Shown here: positions 1-9,400 of the stretch, piece after piece | Layout: every line of letters starts with the position of its first letter | Position numbering within the stretch: position 1 is the first letter of the stretch | Assembly: GCA_027574665.1 (NCBI GenBank) | Contig: CM050666.1 | Coordinates: forward strand, 5,642,001 to 5,706,000 | Direction of reading: 5' to 3' | Length of the DNA: 64,000 nt | Source: Rhynochetos jubatus | Taxonomy: Eukaryota > Chordata > Aves > Eurypygiformes > Rhynochetidae | Position numbers and translations under genes: made by a program | Notes under the pieces: generated by a model | Seen by the model: the letters and a program-made list of their open reading frames with translations, nothing else | Database searches by the model: none | Told to the model about the DNA's origin: nothing

Positions 1-141
1 GCGCCGTCGTTGGTGCTGCAGCGCTGGGCCTGCACGACCTCCGCCGTGGATGGGGACCGCCCCTGCGGCCCCGGTGCGAAGGGCAGCAGCCGCCATCCTC
101 CTCGGTGTGGCTGGCCGCGGGGGGCCGTGCGCCCGAAGGCG
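1..141 (+). pseudogene. Relic duplicate of RNF10 exon 1 (partial, cut by window edge)
   Basis: This stretch aligns by eye with the real RNF10 first exon at 6,289-6,451. Shared landmarks in the same order are a GCTGCAG near the start, CTCCGCC(g/a)TGGA, CCCCTGCGGC(c/t)CCGGT, AAGGGCAGCAGCCG, and the 3' end AAGGCG followed by the donor GTAAGAGCCGGG. The ATG equivalent to the internal Met of RNF10 reads GTG, and several small indels break the frame, so no RNF10 N-terminus is encoded. The splice donor at 142 is intact. Downstream sequence does not match RNF10 intron 1; it leads into DYNLL1-like copy A instead. The left end may continue outside the window. Confidence 0.7.
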
Positions 142-423
142 GTAAGAGCCGGGGGGGGGGCCAGGCTCGCCCCCCTGCTGCTCTGAGGCCGGCGTGGCGC
201 GCGCGGGCCCGCGGCGCCTGCCGAGGGGTGAGGGGCGCGTCGGGCGGCTTCCGAGCGGGGCCGGCCCGGGGGAGCGGGAGGGCTGAAGCCGGGCAGCGGG
301 CGCCTCCCCCGCCAGGGAATGGTCGCCGGGGCCGGGCACTGACGTGCTTGTGCCCTCTCCCGGGGCTCCTTGGCTGTGCCGAGCCGGAGAGGGGCTGGGG
401 GGTCCCGGCGGGGTGTGAAGCCC

Positions 424-641
424 CTCGGGCGGTGCTTGTGTCGCTCCCGGCTGCGGAGCGGGTGCTTCGTGTGACCGGGCTGTTGAGGCGCCGAGCACAG
501 GCTGTGCCAGTGTCCGACACAGCCGGCACAAGTGCTGCACAGCCGGGGCTGCGGGCACAGCGCGGGCCCCCAAAACTCCCTGTGGAGCACATCCCGGTGT
601 GAGTGCTGGGCGGGTGATCCGGGCAGGTAGCTGCTCCTGCA
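424..641 (+). repeat. 218-bp block identical to 3908-4125 (copy A)
   Basis: Read base by base, 424-641 and 3,908-4,125 are the same with no gap (constant offset 3,484). Flanks on both sides remain alignable but diverged. The block is GC-rich and ends just after a GGTGTGAGTG donor-like site. It therefore corresponds to the 5' non-coding exon and start of the first intron of the DYNLL1-like unit. Confidence 0.92.
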
Positions 642-668
642 ACGCTGAGTTCTCCTTGTTTGATACAG

Positions 669-2317
669 ACACCCGTGGGTCATCAGACGGCCGTGATAAG
701 GGATACGGATGTGTCCGAGGAGGTGCTGCGGAGTGTGGCGTTTTGGCCATAGAGGAAAATAATGTTGAAAGAGAAATTGGAACCCTTGTAAAGTGGGTAA
801 ATGTCTCACTGTAACATCCTTTTGTGAAACGCTATCCGCACCAGAAGTCAAGCAGAGTGGGTGTTGCTACCCTGTGTGGAAACGTGAGTTCTGTGGGCAC
901 AAGATACGTTGATTGGACTTTTCCTGTGGGCTGGTTTCCCTGTGTTCCTATGCCTTACCTGTGCCTTTCCTAGTTTTTGTTTTGCAATACCTTCCATTTT
1001 TAATTGTTTTTTCACTGTCTCGTTGTCTAGCGGAATAGGAGAGCATCTGCTGGCCTCTTCCAGCGTGACTGATTAGCTGGTAGAAAATAACGGTCCTTTG
1101 AAGTCTGCTGTAACTTTCCTCACAGAGGAAATGCCTTTTTTTACCTAATCCTTGACCTGTGTTCAAATTAGTCTTAAGGTTCGGTTCATAGTTTTGTAAT
1201 AGTTGTGGAGGATTGGCTAGGTGGTTCAGACTTCGCAGGGAAAAGTTATTTTCTGCACATCTGTGTTCACATTCTCTTTTACGTACTAAACCATGCTAAA
1301 ATCGTGTGCCTTGGAGTGCTGTTTATCTGGTGTCCACAGAATACCTGGCTTTATATATGCATAAAGAAGAATGCATAAAACCTCTAGTTCTGATATGCTT
1401 GCTGCTTTGTCATCTCAGGAGAATAAAGAAATGTGAGGGTGCCAGTGGAGGTTAAATATTACACAAACCTGAATGGAAGACCCGTTTGAAAAGTCTTTCA
1501 GCTAAATGGTACAATTGCTTCTGTTGGAGAGGTGTTCCTTTCCTGTCACCCTAACACAGATATAAGCACTTCTATTTTTTCCACTTGTAAGAACGGCATT
1601 CCATGTTAGTGAAGAGCAGAGGGTTCGAGCAGATTTTTCTTCAGACTCCTAGTTGGAGCCTGAGAAATTGTGTTGAGGAGGTAATTTATCCAAGGTTGTA
1701 AAAACTGATGATGAATGCTTGTATGCTCTCATGGAAAGTTTCCTCATTTGGGAACTGTTGGATATGACAGTATATAATGACTGCCTGGAATGTTCTGCTT
1801 TTAGTAGAGTTGTATATCTTGGTTTTTGAACCGTGTGGTAGGCTTATGGCTGTGATGGGAGAAATGATTGCATGACCTGATACTTAGTAGCGTAGTTTGA
1901 GATCGTGGTATGACTTACGGAGCGGGGGGAATTGCAGTCCCTGGGCATATTTCTGCTCAGCTAAGAAGCTCTGTGGGCTTTTTTTGTGCATGTGTGTGTC
2001 TAAGCAGTAGATGAGGGTATAAGAGGTAAGTAACACAATCCTTAAAACCATGTGCTGCTCCTTAATTGCTTTTTCAAAAAGTGATACTTGTTAAGAAGAG
2101 AGATGTTAATGACAAAATATCTGTAGTTGAATTCTGGGTGAGAATTGTGCTGATACTAAGTTCCTAGTGATCTCTGCTGTGTGAGTTGGAGAAGAAATAC
2201 AGTCCCAGTTGACACTGCATTGTAGGAAGGGAATTTGACAGCTGTGTCTCATGTGGCATCAAGCATTTCATGTTCTTCATGCGTGGAGTAAATATTTTTC
2301 CATTTAAAGCTGGTCAG
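669..2317 (+). pseudogene. DYNLL1-like pseudogene copy A (two decayed coding exons)
   Basis: The first coding exon is 669-796, after a TTTGATACAG acceptor and before a GTAAAT donor. Its translation starts with the DYNLL1-type words AVI-(R)-D-x-D-V-SEE. After one frameshift it continues ECGVLAIEENNVEREI, matching the family pattern ECATQALEKYNIEKDI. The start codon equivalent (675-677) is GTG instead of ATG. The second coding exon is about 2,183-2,317: ELEKKYSPS, then a TGA stop where the family has Trp, then HCIVGREF and KHFMFFM, ending near F-K-x-G. The acceptor before it has lost its CAG. Start loss, frameshift, stop and splice damage make this a pseudogene. Retention of the intron shows a DNA-level duplication. 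The parent family encodes the 89-residue dynein light chain LC8. Confidence 0.8.
797..2182 (+). other. Intron between the two exons of DYNLL1-like copy A
   Basis: AT-richer sequence between the decayed exons. I see no gene, RNA gene or transposon in it. It is longer than the equivalent copy B intron (4,283-4,548), so one copy has gained or lost about 1.1 kb. Confidence 0.5.
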
Positions 2318-2527
2318 AGCTGTGGATCATTGTTGAGAGTTGCTTGTGCTCACAGGACTGCAGGCTTATGGCAACAGCCTTTAGTGCCTTCAGCCTTCCT
2401 GGGGAACCAGGCCTTGGTCTTCAGGGGTCATGTCATGGATTTTTCTGGAGTGGTTGGTGGTTTTGTTGTGGTTTGGGGGGGTGGGGGGAAGGCCTTGCAT
2501 TTCCTTTCCAAATTCATCTTCTTTGCT

Positions 2528-2533
2528 AATAAA
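2528..2533 (+). terminator. Poly(A) signal AATAAA of DYNLL1-like copy A
   Basis: AATAAA lies about 210 bp after the decayed last coding exon. The surrounding text (CTAATAAAA then CTTTAA-A-G-TTTTATGGCT) is also present in copy B at 4,872, so the 3' untranslated end was part of the duplication. Confidence 0.6.
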
Positions 2534-2539
2534 AATGTT

Positions 2540-3110
2540 ATTTGTGTGCCATCTTTAAGAGTTTTATGGCTGTTTTTTTCCCTAACATTGCGCTCCTTCT
2601 CGTTTCCCTGTGAAGAACCACCTTTCAAAGAAATCTCTTCTCAAATCCAGAATATCAGAACGCTGAGCTAAATGCACCAGTGCGTCAGTAACGCAGAGCT
2701 GCACGGAGGAGCCCTGCTGTTAGGACAAGTAGGGGTCAGAGCAAGCCCTTGGCCTGGGTCGAAGGCAGGCTGTTTGTCCGATGGCTGAATCCCGGCTGCT
2801 TGGGGGTGGTAAGGATGCGCTGGCAGATGTGAGGAGCCTTCAAGATGAGTTCAGTGTCCTGCCAGTGTTTTCAGTAACCAAAGTCCCTGCTGATAGTAGT
2901 TTCTGTATTGAGAAGCCCAGAAGCTGCTTTCCCAGGCATGCTCAAAGTTTTTTGGCCAGTTGGCGGCAACGGGGAGCGCTTTGCCGAGCTGTTTTTCCCG
3001 TGACTCTGTCAGAGGGCACTGGGGGGCCTTTTAGCCGAGTCTCTTCCCTGTTCATTTGTAGCGTCCTCAGAATTACAATCGTTTTAGGAAGCGTTCAAGC
3101 TGCAGCCGGT
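2540..3110. other. Spacer between duplicated units, alignable with 4880-5650
   Basis: No gene is seen. Scattered words such as GCAGATGT followed by CTTCAA, and TTAGGAC-AA, recur in the same order after copy B. This suggests the duplicated unit reaches to about 2,900-3,000. The open frames here have no recognisable protein content. Confidence 0.4.
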
Positions 3111-3119
3111 CTCCTTCGG

Positions 3120-3480
3120 TGTCCCGCTTACCGCGGGCAGCCCCGGACGCCGTTACCGCGTCGGCAGGAGGGGGCGCTTTGGACGCGGCTCCGCCGCTGG
3201 AGCGCACCCGCGGCTCGGCCACAGCGCGTTCTCGTCGCTGTGGCAACGGGAGTGGCGCGGAGCATGCTGGTCTAAAAGGGAACGCGCCCCCAAGTGGGTC
3301 CCGGTGCTGGCCAATGACCGCCCGGGGCGGGCGGTGGCGGTGACCAATGGGTGGCGGCTGGCGCACAGGGGGCGGGGCTGGGGCCGTCAGAGGTGGCTGG
3401 GGCGCGGCGGGAGCGACCTGCGTGTCCTCCTGGCCCCGGCTGTAGCCCTTCCGCTTCACGCGGGGCCGGTGCCGTGGCGC
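3120..3480 (+). promoter_or_regulatory. CpG-rich promoter-like region of DYNLL1-like copy B
   Basis: A CpG-dense stretch contains two CCAAT boxes (3,311-3,315 and 3,344-3,348) and a GC box GGGCGGGGC (3,370-3,378). It lies 430-600 bp upstream of the 218-bp block that marks the 5' exon of copy B. This is the usual layout of a housekeeping CpG-island promoter. Activity is inferred only. Confidence 0.6.
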
Positions 3481-3907
3481 CCGCGAAACTGTGAAGGAAG
3501 GGGGCGTCCCCGGTGCCTGAGGGGAGCTTTGGAAGGGGCCCCGTGAGGCAGCCTTGGGATAGTGCGGCTCCCGAGAGGGGCTGGGTCCCACCCGGGTACT
3601 GGGAAGCCTGAGGCCGGGCAGCCGGTGCCAGGGCACCCCGGCGGCTCCCCCGTGCCAGGGCCCTTCCCCAGCGGCCGCCTCCGCCTCTCCCGCATCCCTG
3701 CGAGCTGCAGGCGGGAGCCTTCCCCGTAGCCGCGCGGGGCTCCGAGCCCTGGGCGGGGGGCGCTGGGCTTCGTTCTTCTCCCTCGGCAGGGAAAGGCCGT
3801 CGGGGCCGGGCGCTGGAGCGGCTGCGCCCTCTCCCGGGGCTCCTCCCGGGCTGCGCCGAGCCGGAGAGGGGCTGGGGGGCGGCAGTGGCCGGCGGGGTAT
3901 GAAACCG

Positions 3908-4125
3908 CTCGGGCGGTGCTTGTGTCGCTCCCGGCTGCGGAGCGGGTGCTTCGTGTGACCGGGCTGTTGAGGCGCCGAGCACAGGCTGTGCCAGTGTCCG
4001 ACACAGCCGGCACAAGTGCTGCACAGCCGGGGCTGCGGGCACAGCGCGGGCCCCCAAAACTCCCTGTGGAGCACATCCCGGTGTGAGTGCTGGGCGGGTG
4101 ATCCGGGCAGGTAGCTGCTCCTGCA
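3908..4125 (+). repeat. 218-bp block identical to 424-641 (copy B)
   Basis: Second member of the perfect direct repeat described at 424-641. Upstream of it the copies remain recognisable but diverged (shared CGGGGCCGGGC and GCCGAGCCGGAGAGGGGCTG). Downstream they diverge immediately after CTCCTGCA. Confidence 0.92.
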
Positions 4126-4150
4126 GCTTTGAATACTTCGTTTATTACAG

Positions 4151-4670
4151 GTAACCGTGGGTGATCTGATGGCTGTGATAAAGGATGCTGACATGCCTGA
4201 AAAGATGTAGCAAGTTGTTGTGGAGTGTGTCTGGAGTCTGGAGGGATGCAGTGTTGAGCATGACATTGCAGCTCATATAAAGGTGGTGTTTGCTCATAAT
4301 GTTCTCCTACTAAATGCTATATGGACTTATATAATCAAGTAAAAATGTTGGTGGGTCAGTAGTTCTGGTAATGCAATCAGACTTTTTCTGCAGACCAGTG
4401 TCCTTATGTTCCTTTCTGGATGCCTTGTATTCACTTTTCCAGTTCTTCCCTTTCTCTTTTACAATTCTTTCTATTTAAGTCCTTTCCTTTGCTCTCCAAA
4501 GACAGCACTTGAATAGTAATACTGAGTTCCTCGTGGTCTCTCCTGCAGGAGTTTGACAGGAAATGAAATCCTAGCTGGCGGTGAACTCTGGGAAGGAATT
4601 TTGTGACTCACAAGACCAGTCACTTCATCCGCGTCTGCCTGATTCCTGTTACTGCTCTTCTCCGAGGGTT
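4151..4670 (+). pseudogene. DYNLL1-like pseudogene copy B (two decayed coding exons)
   Basis: The first coding exon is 4,151-4,282, after a TTTATTACAG acceptor. It translates AVIKDADMPEKM then a TAG stop. In the same frame it goes on to end with HDIAAHIK, the family's typical end of this exon. The start position (4,157-4,159) is GTG, as in copy A. The second exon, from 4,549, follows a perfect TCTCTCCTGCAG acceptor and opens GAGTTTGACAGGAAA (family EFDKK). It then carries frameshifts and a deletion. TGACTCACAAGACC and CACTTCATCC (family VTHETKHFI) are still readable. The intron is kept, so this is a non-processed duplicate. It encodes no complete LC8 protein. Confidence 0.85.
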
Positions 4671-4871
4671 ACTTGTTACTGAATTGTGTGCTAACAGCAC
4701 GAAGCCTGATGCCTTCAGCCTTCCTGAGGAAGCAGAGCTTGGCCTTCAATGGCAATGGCAGGGACTTTGGCAAGGTTGATGTTTTTATTGCAGTTAGGGG
4801 AAAAATAGAGAGGGGGGGAAAAAAAAGGACTCCCTTGTTTTTATTTTCATTCCACACCCAATTTCTTCACT

Positions 4872-4877
4872 AATAAA
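4872..4877 (+). terminator. Poly(A) signal AATAAA of DYNLL1-like copy B
   Basis: CTAATAAAAGT, followed by CTGCCTTTAAAGGTTTTATGGCT, matches the corresponding part of copy A at 2,528. Confidence 0.6.
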
Positions 4878-4879
4878 AG

Positions 4880-5680
4880 TATTGCGTTCTGCCTTTAAAG
4901 GTTTTATGGCTCTCTACCCTCTTTTTCTAGTATTGCTCATTTCTTATTTCCCTGAGAGTGTGGATGACTAACACTGTTAGAATTTTTTTTCTCAAATCCA
5001 AAACATCTAAACACTGTGGTAACCATCCTCATAATATGATCAGTAATTCTAGGTATAGTAGACCTGAATTAGGACCAAACGGGAGTTAAAAGAAGGTCTT
5101 TATGAGGCTTCTCCTAAAATATTTATTAGCTCTACCCTTTCCCACTCTGCCCCTGCTTCTTAAGAACCCTGGCAACTGTTCTCCAAGTGAACTCGAAGCT
5201 CTCATCCCTAAAAAATAATGGGAGAGGGATCTGCAGATGTACTCAGGATCTTCAAATGTTATTTTAAGGGTTAGTTAAAATGCCTTTGGGATCTCTGTTG
5301 CCTTGTGGGTTTCCCCTTTCGCTTTGAAGGAAAAGTTAAAAAGGATTGCTTATATTAGGCACTACGGAGGTATTTTTACTTTCACAGTTGTTTGCTACAA
5401 TTCAGCAGAAATACTTGATTCTCTATGTCCTCTCAGGCCGCTGTTTACGAGCTGAACCCGTAGCACTGTCAACTCGTCCCTGCTGGAGAACTGACAGGGT
5501 TTAGTTGTTTGAGTTCCAAACCTCTCTGGCTCCTCTGGTTTGTTTTGTGAACTTCTGCCCCCTCTTTGCTTGTGGGATGTGCTGCTCCCAAGCCTGAGCT
5601 GCCCCTTTTTCTGCGGATGCCTCTTGGAGAGCCGCTTTGGAGAATAAGGGACAAGGTTCCCTCCAGCCGCCAGGTCGTTA
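4880..5680. other. Spacer between copy B and the RNF10 CpG island
   Basis: No gene is seen. COQ5, which I would expect here on the minus strand from tetrapod gene order, is not recognisable. I looked for its conserved THFGFETV-type first-exon end on the minus strand and did not find it. Confidence 0.45.
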
Positions 5681-5689
5681 TTTCTGGCG

Positions 5690-6480
5690 GCTCCGTGCCG
5701 GCGGGGCGGTGGGTGACTCGGTCCCGCGGCTCTGCGCGAGGGGGGCGGCGGCGGGCGGCCCGAGCCCTTGCTGCTGCCCGGCCGGGGGCGCCCGAGGCCG
5801 GGCCGGCGGTCGGGGCGGTGGCCGGGGGACTACAGCTCCCGGCGCGCTCCGCGGCGGGCGAGGACTACGCGTCCCGTGGTGCCCGTTAGGGAACGGCTCC
5901 ATCCGGGTCCCGGCCACTGCTGTGGGCGACTCGTCGCCATTACGGGGCAGCGGCGGCCGAACCGGGGCCGGGGCGGCGCCGAGGAGCCGGTGGGTGCCTG
6001 GGTGGTGCCGACCACTCGGGCGGCAGGCAGCGCCGGGCCCCGCGGGGCTCCGTGAGCAGCTCCTTTCTTCTCCTCCCGGAGCCCCGCAGGCCCGGCCCGG
6101 CCTCCCGCGGCCCTCCCCCGTTCGAGCGGAGCAGCGAGAAGATGTCGCCATGAAGGAGGCCGAGTCCGTGCTGCGCCGCCCCCGCCGGTCGCCCCCGCGG
6201 GCCATGAGCCTGGGCCCCCGCCGGCTCCGCCAGCGCCCGTCGTGCCCCCCCGCTCAGGGCCGCCGCTCGCCCGCCGGGGCGCCCGTTGATGCTGCAGAGC
6301 CCGCCCGGCGCGACCCCCGCCTCAGCCTCCGCCATGGACAAGAACAGCCCCTGCGGCTCCGGTACGACCGGCTCCTCGGCCGGCAGCAAAGGGCAGCAGC
6401 CGCGCTCCGCCTCGGCCGGGCCCGCCGCGGGGGACTCTAAGCCCAAAGGCGGTAAGAGCCGGGCCCGGAGGGGCGGCTGG
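5690..6480 (+). promoter_or_regulatory. RNF10 CpG-island promoter with two ZNF143-like sites
   Basis: A CpG-dense island covers the RNF10 5' end. It holds ACTACAGCTCCCGGCGCGC (5,829-5,847) and ACTACGCGTCCCGTGGTGC (5,864-5,882). Both fit the ZNF143/SBS pattern ACTACA-xx-CCC-x-x-x-x-GC with small changes, in the same orientation, starts 35 bp apart. ZNF143 sites of this kind are known at TATA-less and bidirectional promoters. No TATA box is seen. The exact transcription start cannot be read from sequence. Confidence 0.7.
6142..6440 (+). other. Upstream ORFs in the RNF10 5' leader
   Basis: A three-codon ORF (ATG at 6,142, stop at 6,151-6,153) overlaps the start of a second ORF (6,150-6,440, 96 codons plus stop). 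The second is in another frame and runs across the RNF10 start at 6,289, ending 11 bases before the exon 1 donor. Its ATG has G at -3. If transcription begins upstream of 6,142, both would be met by scanning ribosomes before the RNF10 start. The peptide is Arg/Pro-rich, as GC-rich DNA gives by chance, so a coding role is not claimed. Confidence 0.45.
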
Positions 6481-9400
6481 TGGCCGCGGGGCGGGGCGTG
6501 CTTGGCCGGGAGTCCCGGGGGTCGCCGTTAGCCGTGGCTTCTGGGTCTCACTGGTGTGTCTGGAGCGGTGGCGGCTCGTGAGGGAGGAACGGGGAAACCG
6601 GGGGCGGGTGGCGGCCTTGTGCCGGGCCTGGGGCAGCGGCGGAGCCGAACTTCTCCGGTTGTTTGGCTCCAAGCTGGGCTATGATAGGCGCCGTTTCAGG
6701 TCACTGCTTGGTTTTTTATTCCTCTTCCAGCATCGTTCCCTGTTCAGCCAGCTGTGCTTCCTGTTGTTGCTATCCTTCCTTTAAGGATTAATGCTTTATC
6801 CCCGTCAGCATCGCAGTAATCAGCTTGAGAGCTTTGGGTCTGTAGTAAGAGTACGTGTTAGCCAGCGCTCACTAAGAGAAACATTAACTTTATTCCGTAC
6901 TCAGGTGCGTTTTTCACATGTTGTGCAGGTCTGGTATGGATACACAGCATTCCCCTTGCCGGCTATGTTTCAGTAACCTACTTCGGAGGAGTTCAGAGGT
7001 AGTTACATGTTGTTTGCTCATCTGGCGTTTAATCCAAAGTGTTACATCTGTCATCACAAACAGCCAGTTTGCTGACGCAGCAGTTCGTGAGGAGCCATTA
7101 TGGTTCCTGTCATCTCTTTTCGAGGTAACATCTGAGCCACCTCCAGTTCTCTGAACCTGTTTGGGAGCAGAGTGCTTCTGACAACCTTGCATTATTCCTC
7201 CCCCCCCCCAACCTAGAAATAGGGCAGTAGTGATTAAAATTAGTAGTTTTAGTCCCGGAAGTATGTGTGAGAGTGTCTACAGGTTGCTACACCGCTGCTG
7301 TACTAATTTCCTTCCCCCTCAATGGTTTGTTTCAGCTGTATTATTTCAGGTCTCTGAGAAAGCAGCACTGTATTCCAGAGGGTTAACAAAATGAGTATCT
7401 GGAAGGTGTTGACTCCTTTTTGGATTTTCAGAATGTACTCGGATCCCAGGTAACCAAGTCTGACCAGGTCTTCACCTGTATTAGCTGACCTACAGGGTAG
7501 GCTGAAGTGAGCGACGTGGGAGTTGGCTCACCCACAGCTCCCCACGTTGTGGTGTAACTGTGCGATTGTAGTTAAGGTTTAACTTCAAATTCAAACACAT
7601 GGCAGTCTTTTTTTAGGAAGAACTCTTAGGCAGTCATTTCTGGAAGAACCCCTGATTGATTTGCAGAGTTTTTTTGCATCACCAACAGAATTTGATGTGA
7701 GGGTCGTCTTAGCCCAGCCTCGGTTGTTATTTTTTCAGTCTCACTTCATTTGGTTTTTTACCTCTAACGGTCAGACCAATGGAAGCAGGGGCTATCATGT
7801 GCTAGGTGTGATAAGAGTTTTAGAACCAGATCTTTGGCTTCTGATGGAGTAATAAAGTGTATAAATGCCTCTGCATGCATTGAGAAGCAGTGGGAAAGGC
7901 TAGCAGGCATGAGGTTTTCCAGTTGTGGAGAACTGGTTTCTGTCCCAGCCTTGCCAAGAGATACCTCACCACTACAGCTTCTTTTTTAGTGGGGAGTGAT
8001 GCTGTATGGAGGGTTGTTCACAAAATACAAACATCCTTCAGTAAGGATTGAAGATGGCCTGGCCTGTGGCTGGTATGCCTTTATGAAGAAGAAACAGTAT
8101 CTGTAGCGAGGAAGGAAATAAAAGGCCTGTTATTGCAGCCCAGAATAAAAGTGCTGAGTGGTTTTTGTGGAATGCCACTTCGTACAGGCTAGAAACAATG
8201 TCACTAATAGCAGAAGGGCATTGAGAAGTCCTGACTTTTCCACTCCAATACAATAGAATAACTTTTAATTTAAAACCCCCACTTTTTTTGAAGTCCTCTT
8301 TTTTAATGAAACAGAAGAAAATGTTGGCTTGGCATGATTCTGCTTCTAAGATGCTTGTTTCTTAACTACAGTGGAGGGCAAAAGAATATAGAATATGTTG
8401 CTTTCTTTCCAGTACATTGAAGAGGACTTGAAAAATTAGAATCTCTCTTAGCAGAAGTAGATGTATATTTGGGAATATCTTAACTGGAGGGTACTGAAAA
8501 CTAAAATAAGAAGATTCCCTTGATCAGAGTAGGGCAACCAACCACAGGACAGACATACAGGATGCAGCTGTGTTAAATTGTGGCGGTGTTTTGGTAGCTG
8601 ATGCATGACTGGCATGTCATCACATGGGATGATTTTCCTGAATTCCTTATTCTATGTGCAGCTGGTGTGGTGCACCCAGTTTCTCTCCTGTTTTGGGAAA
8701 AGTATAGGAGACATTCTGGAAATCTTGTGTCTTCTTGTAGATGGAAAGTATTCTTGGTGGACCACAGACCCTTCCCGAAATGCTGACCTTCTGTTGCATA
8801 AGTGACTTTTGCACTGATGGTGGCTGGATTTAAGTCTAGTCAAGCTCTTGCCATTTAGACGTTTTCCAGAGTTACCTGCTGCGTTCAAGTTCAGCGGAGG
8901 GAATGAAGAAGTGGATGTGCCTGAAACCTTGCTGCAGCTTCTCCTGTTTCTCTTGCAGCACAGCTTGAAGTGGGCTGAATAGGATACTGTGAGCTCTTGT
9001 ACTTGTGGAAGTTGGGCTCCAGCCACCTTCCAAACCTGGCTTTAGAAACTAAATTAAACTTGGAAGTTTCCGACAGAGAAGTTTCTTTGGGCTATATGAG
9101 TGCACCAACAGGAGTCGCATCCCATTAGGATGGAATAAAGTAGGTAAAGGAACATAGGCTTGTTGGGTTTCTCTGTGGTCCTCGAGACCCGATGGACAAC
9201 ATTAGTTCTCACAAACATTCCTGGGCCTTAGTATTCCGGTGTGAGCGTGCTTATCCAGGCTGCGTGACTGACTCGTCAGTCACCTCTTGCTCACTGGGAT
9301 GTTTGCTGCAGCAGCAGCAATAGCTTCAGAGTATTTTCATGAAATCACCCTGCGGCGTAAGCGTGACCCGCCACCCAAACCCCTTATGCAATACGGTTGG

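Noticed and set aside
105..602. 165-codon plus-strand open frame at the left edge
   Set aside because: GC-driven frame through the RNF10 exon 1 relic, its intron and the 218-bp block. It crosses a likely splice donor and its composition is that of random GC-rich DNA.
3073..4266. 397-codon minus-strand open frame over the copy B CpG region
   Set aside because: Stop-poor because of high GC. It overlaps the promoter-like region and the duplicated 5' exon of copy B, is Pro/Arg/Ala-rich and has no family signature.
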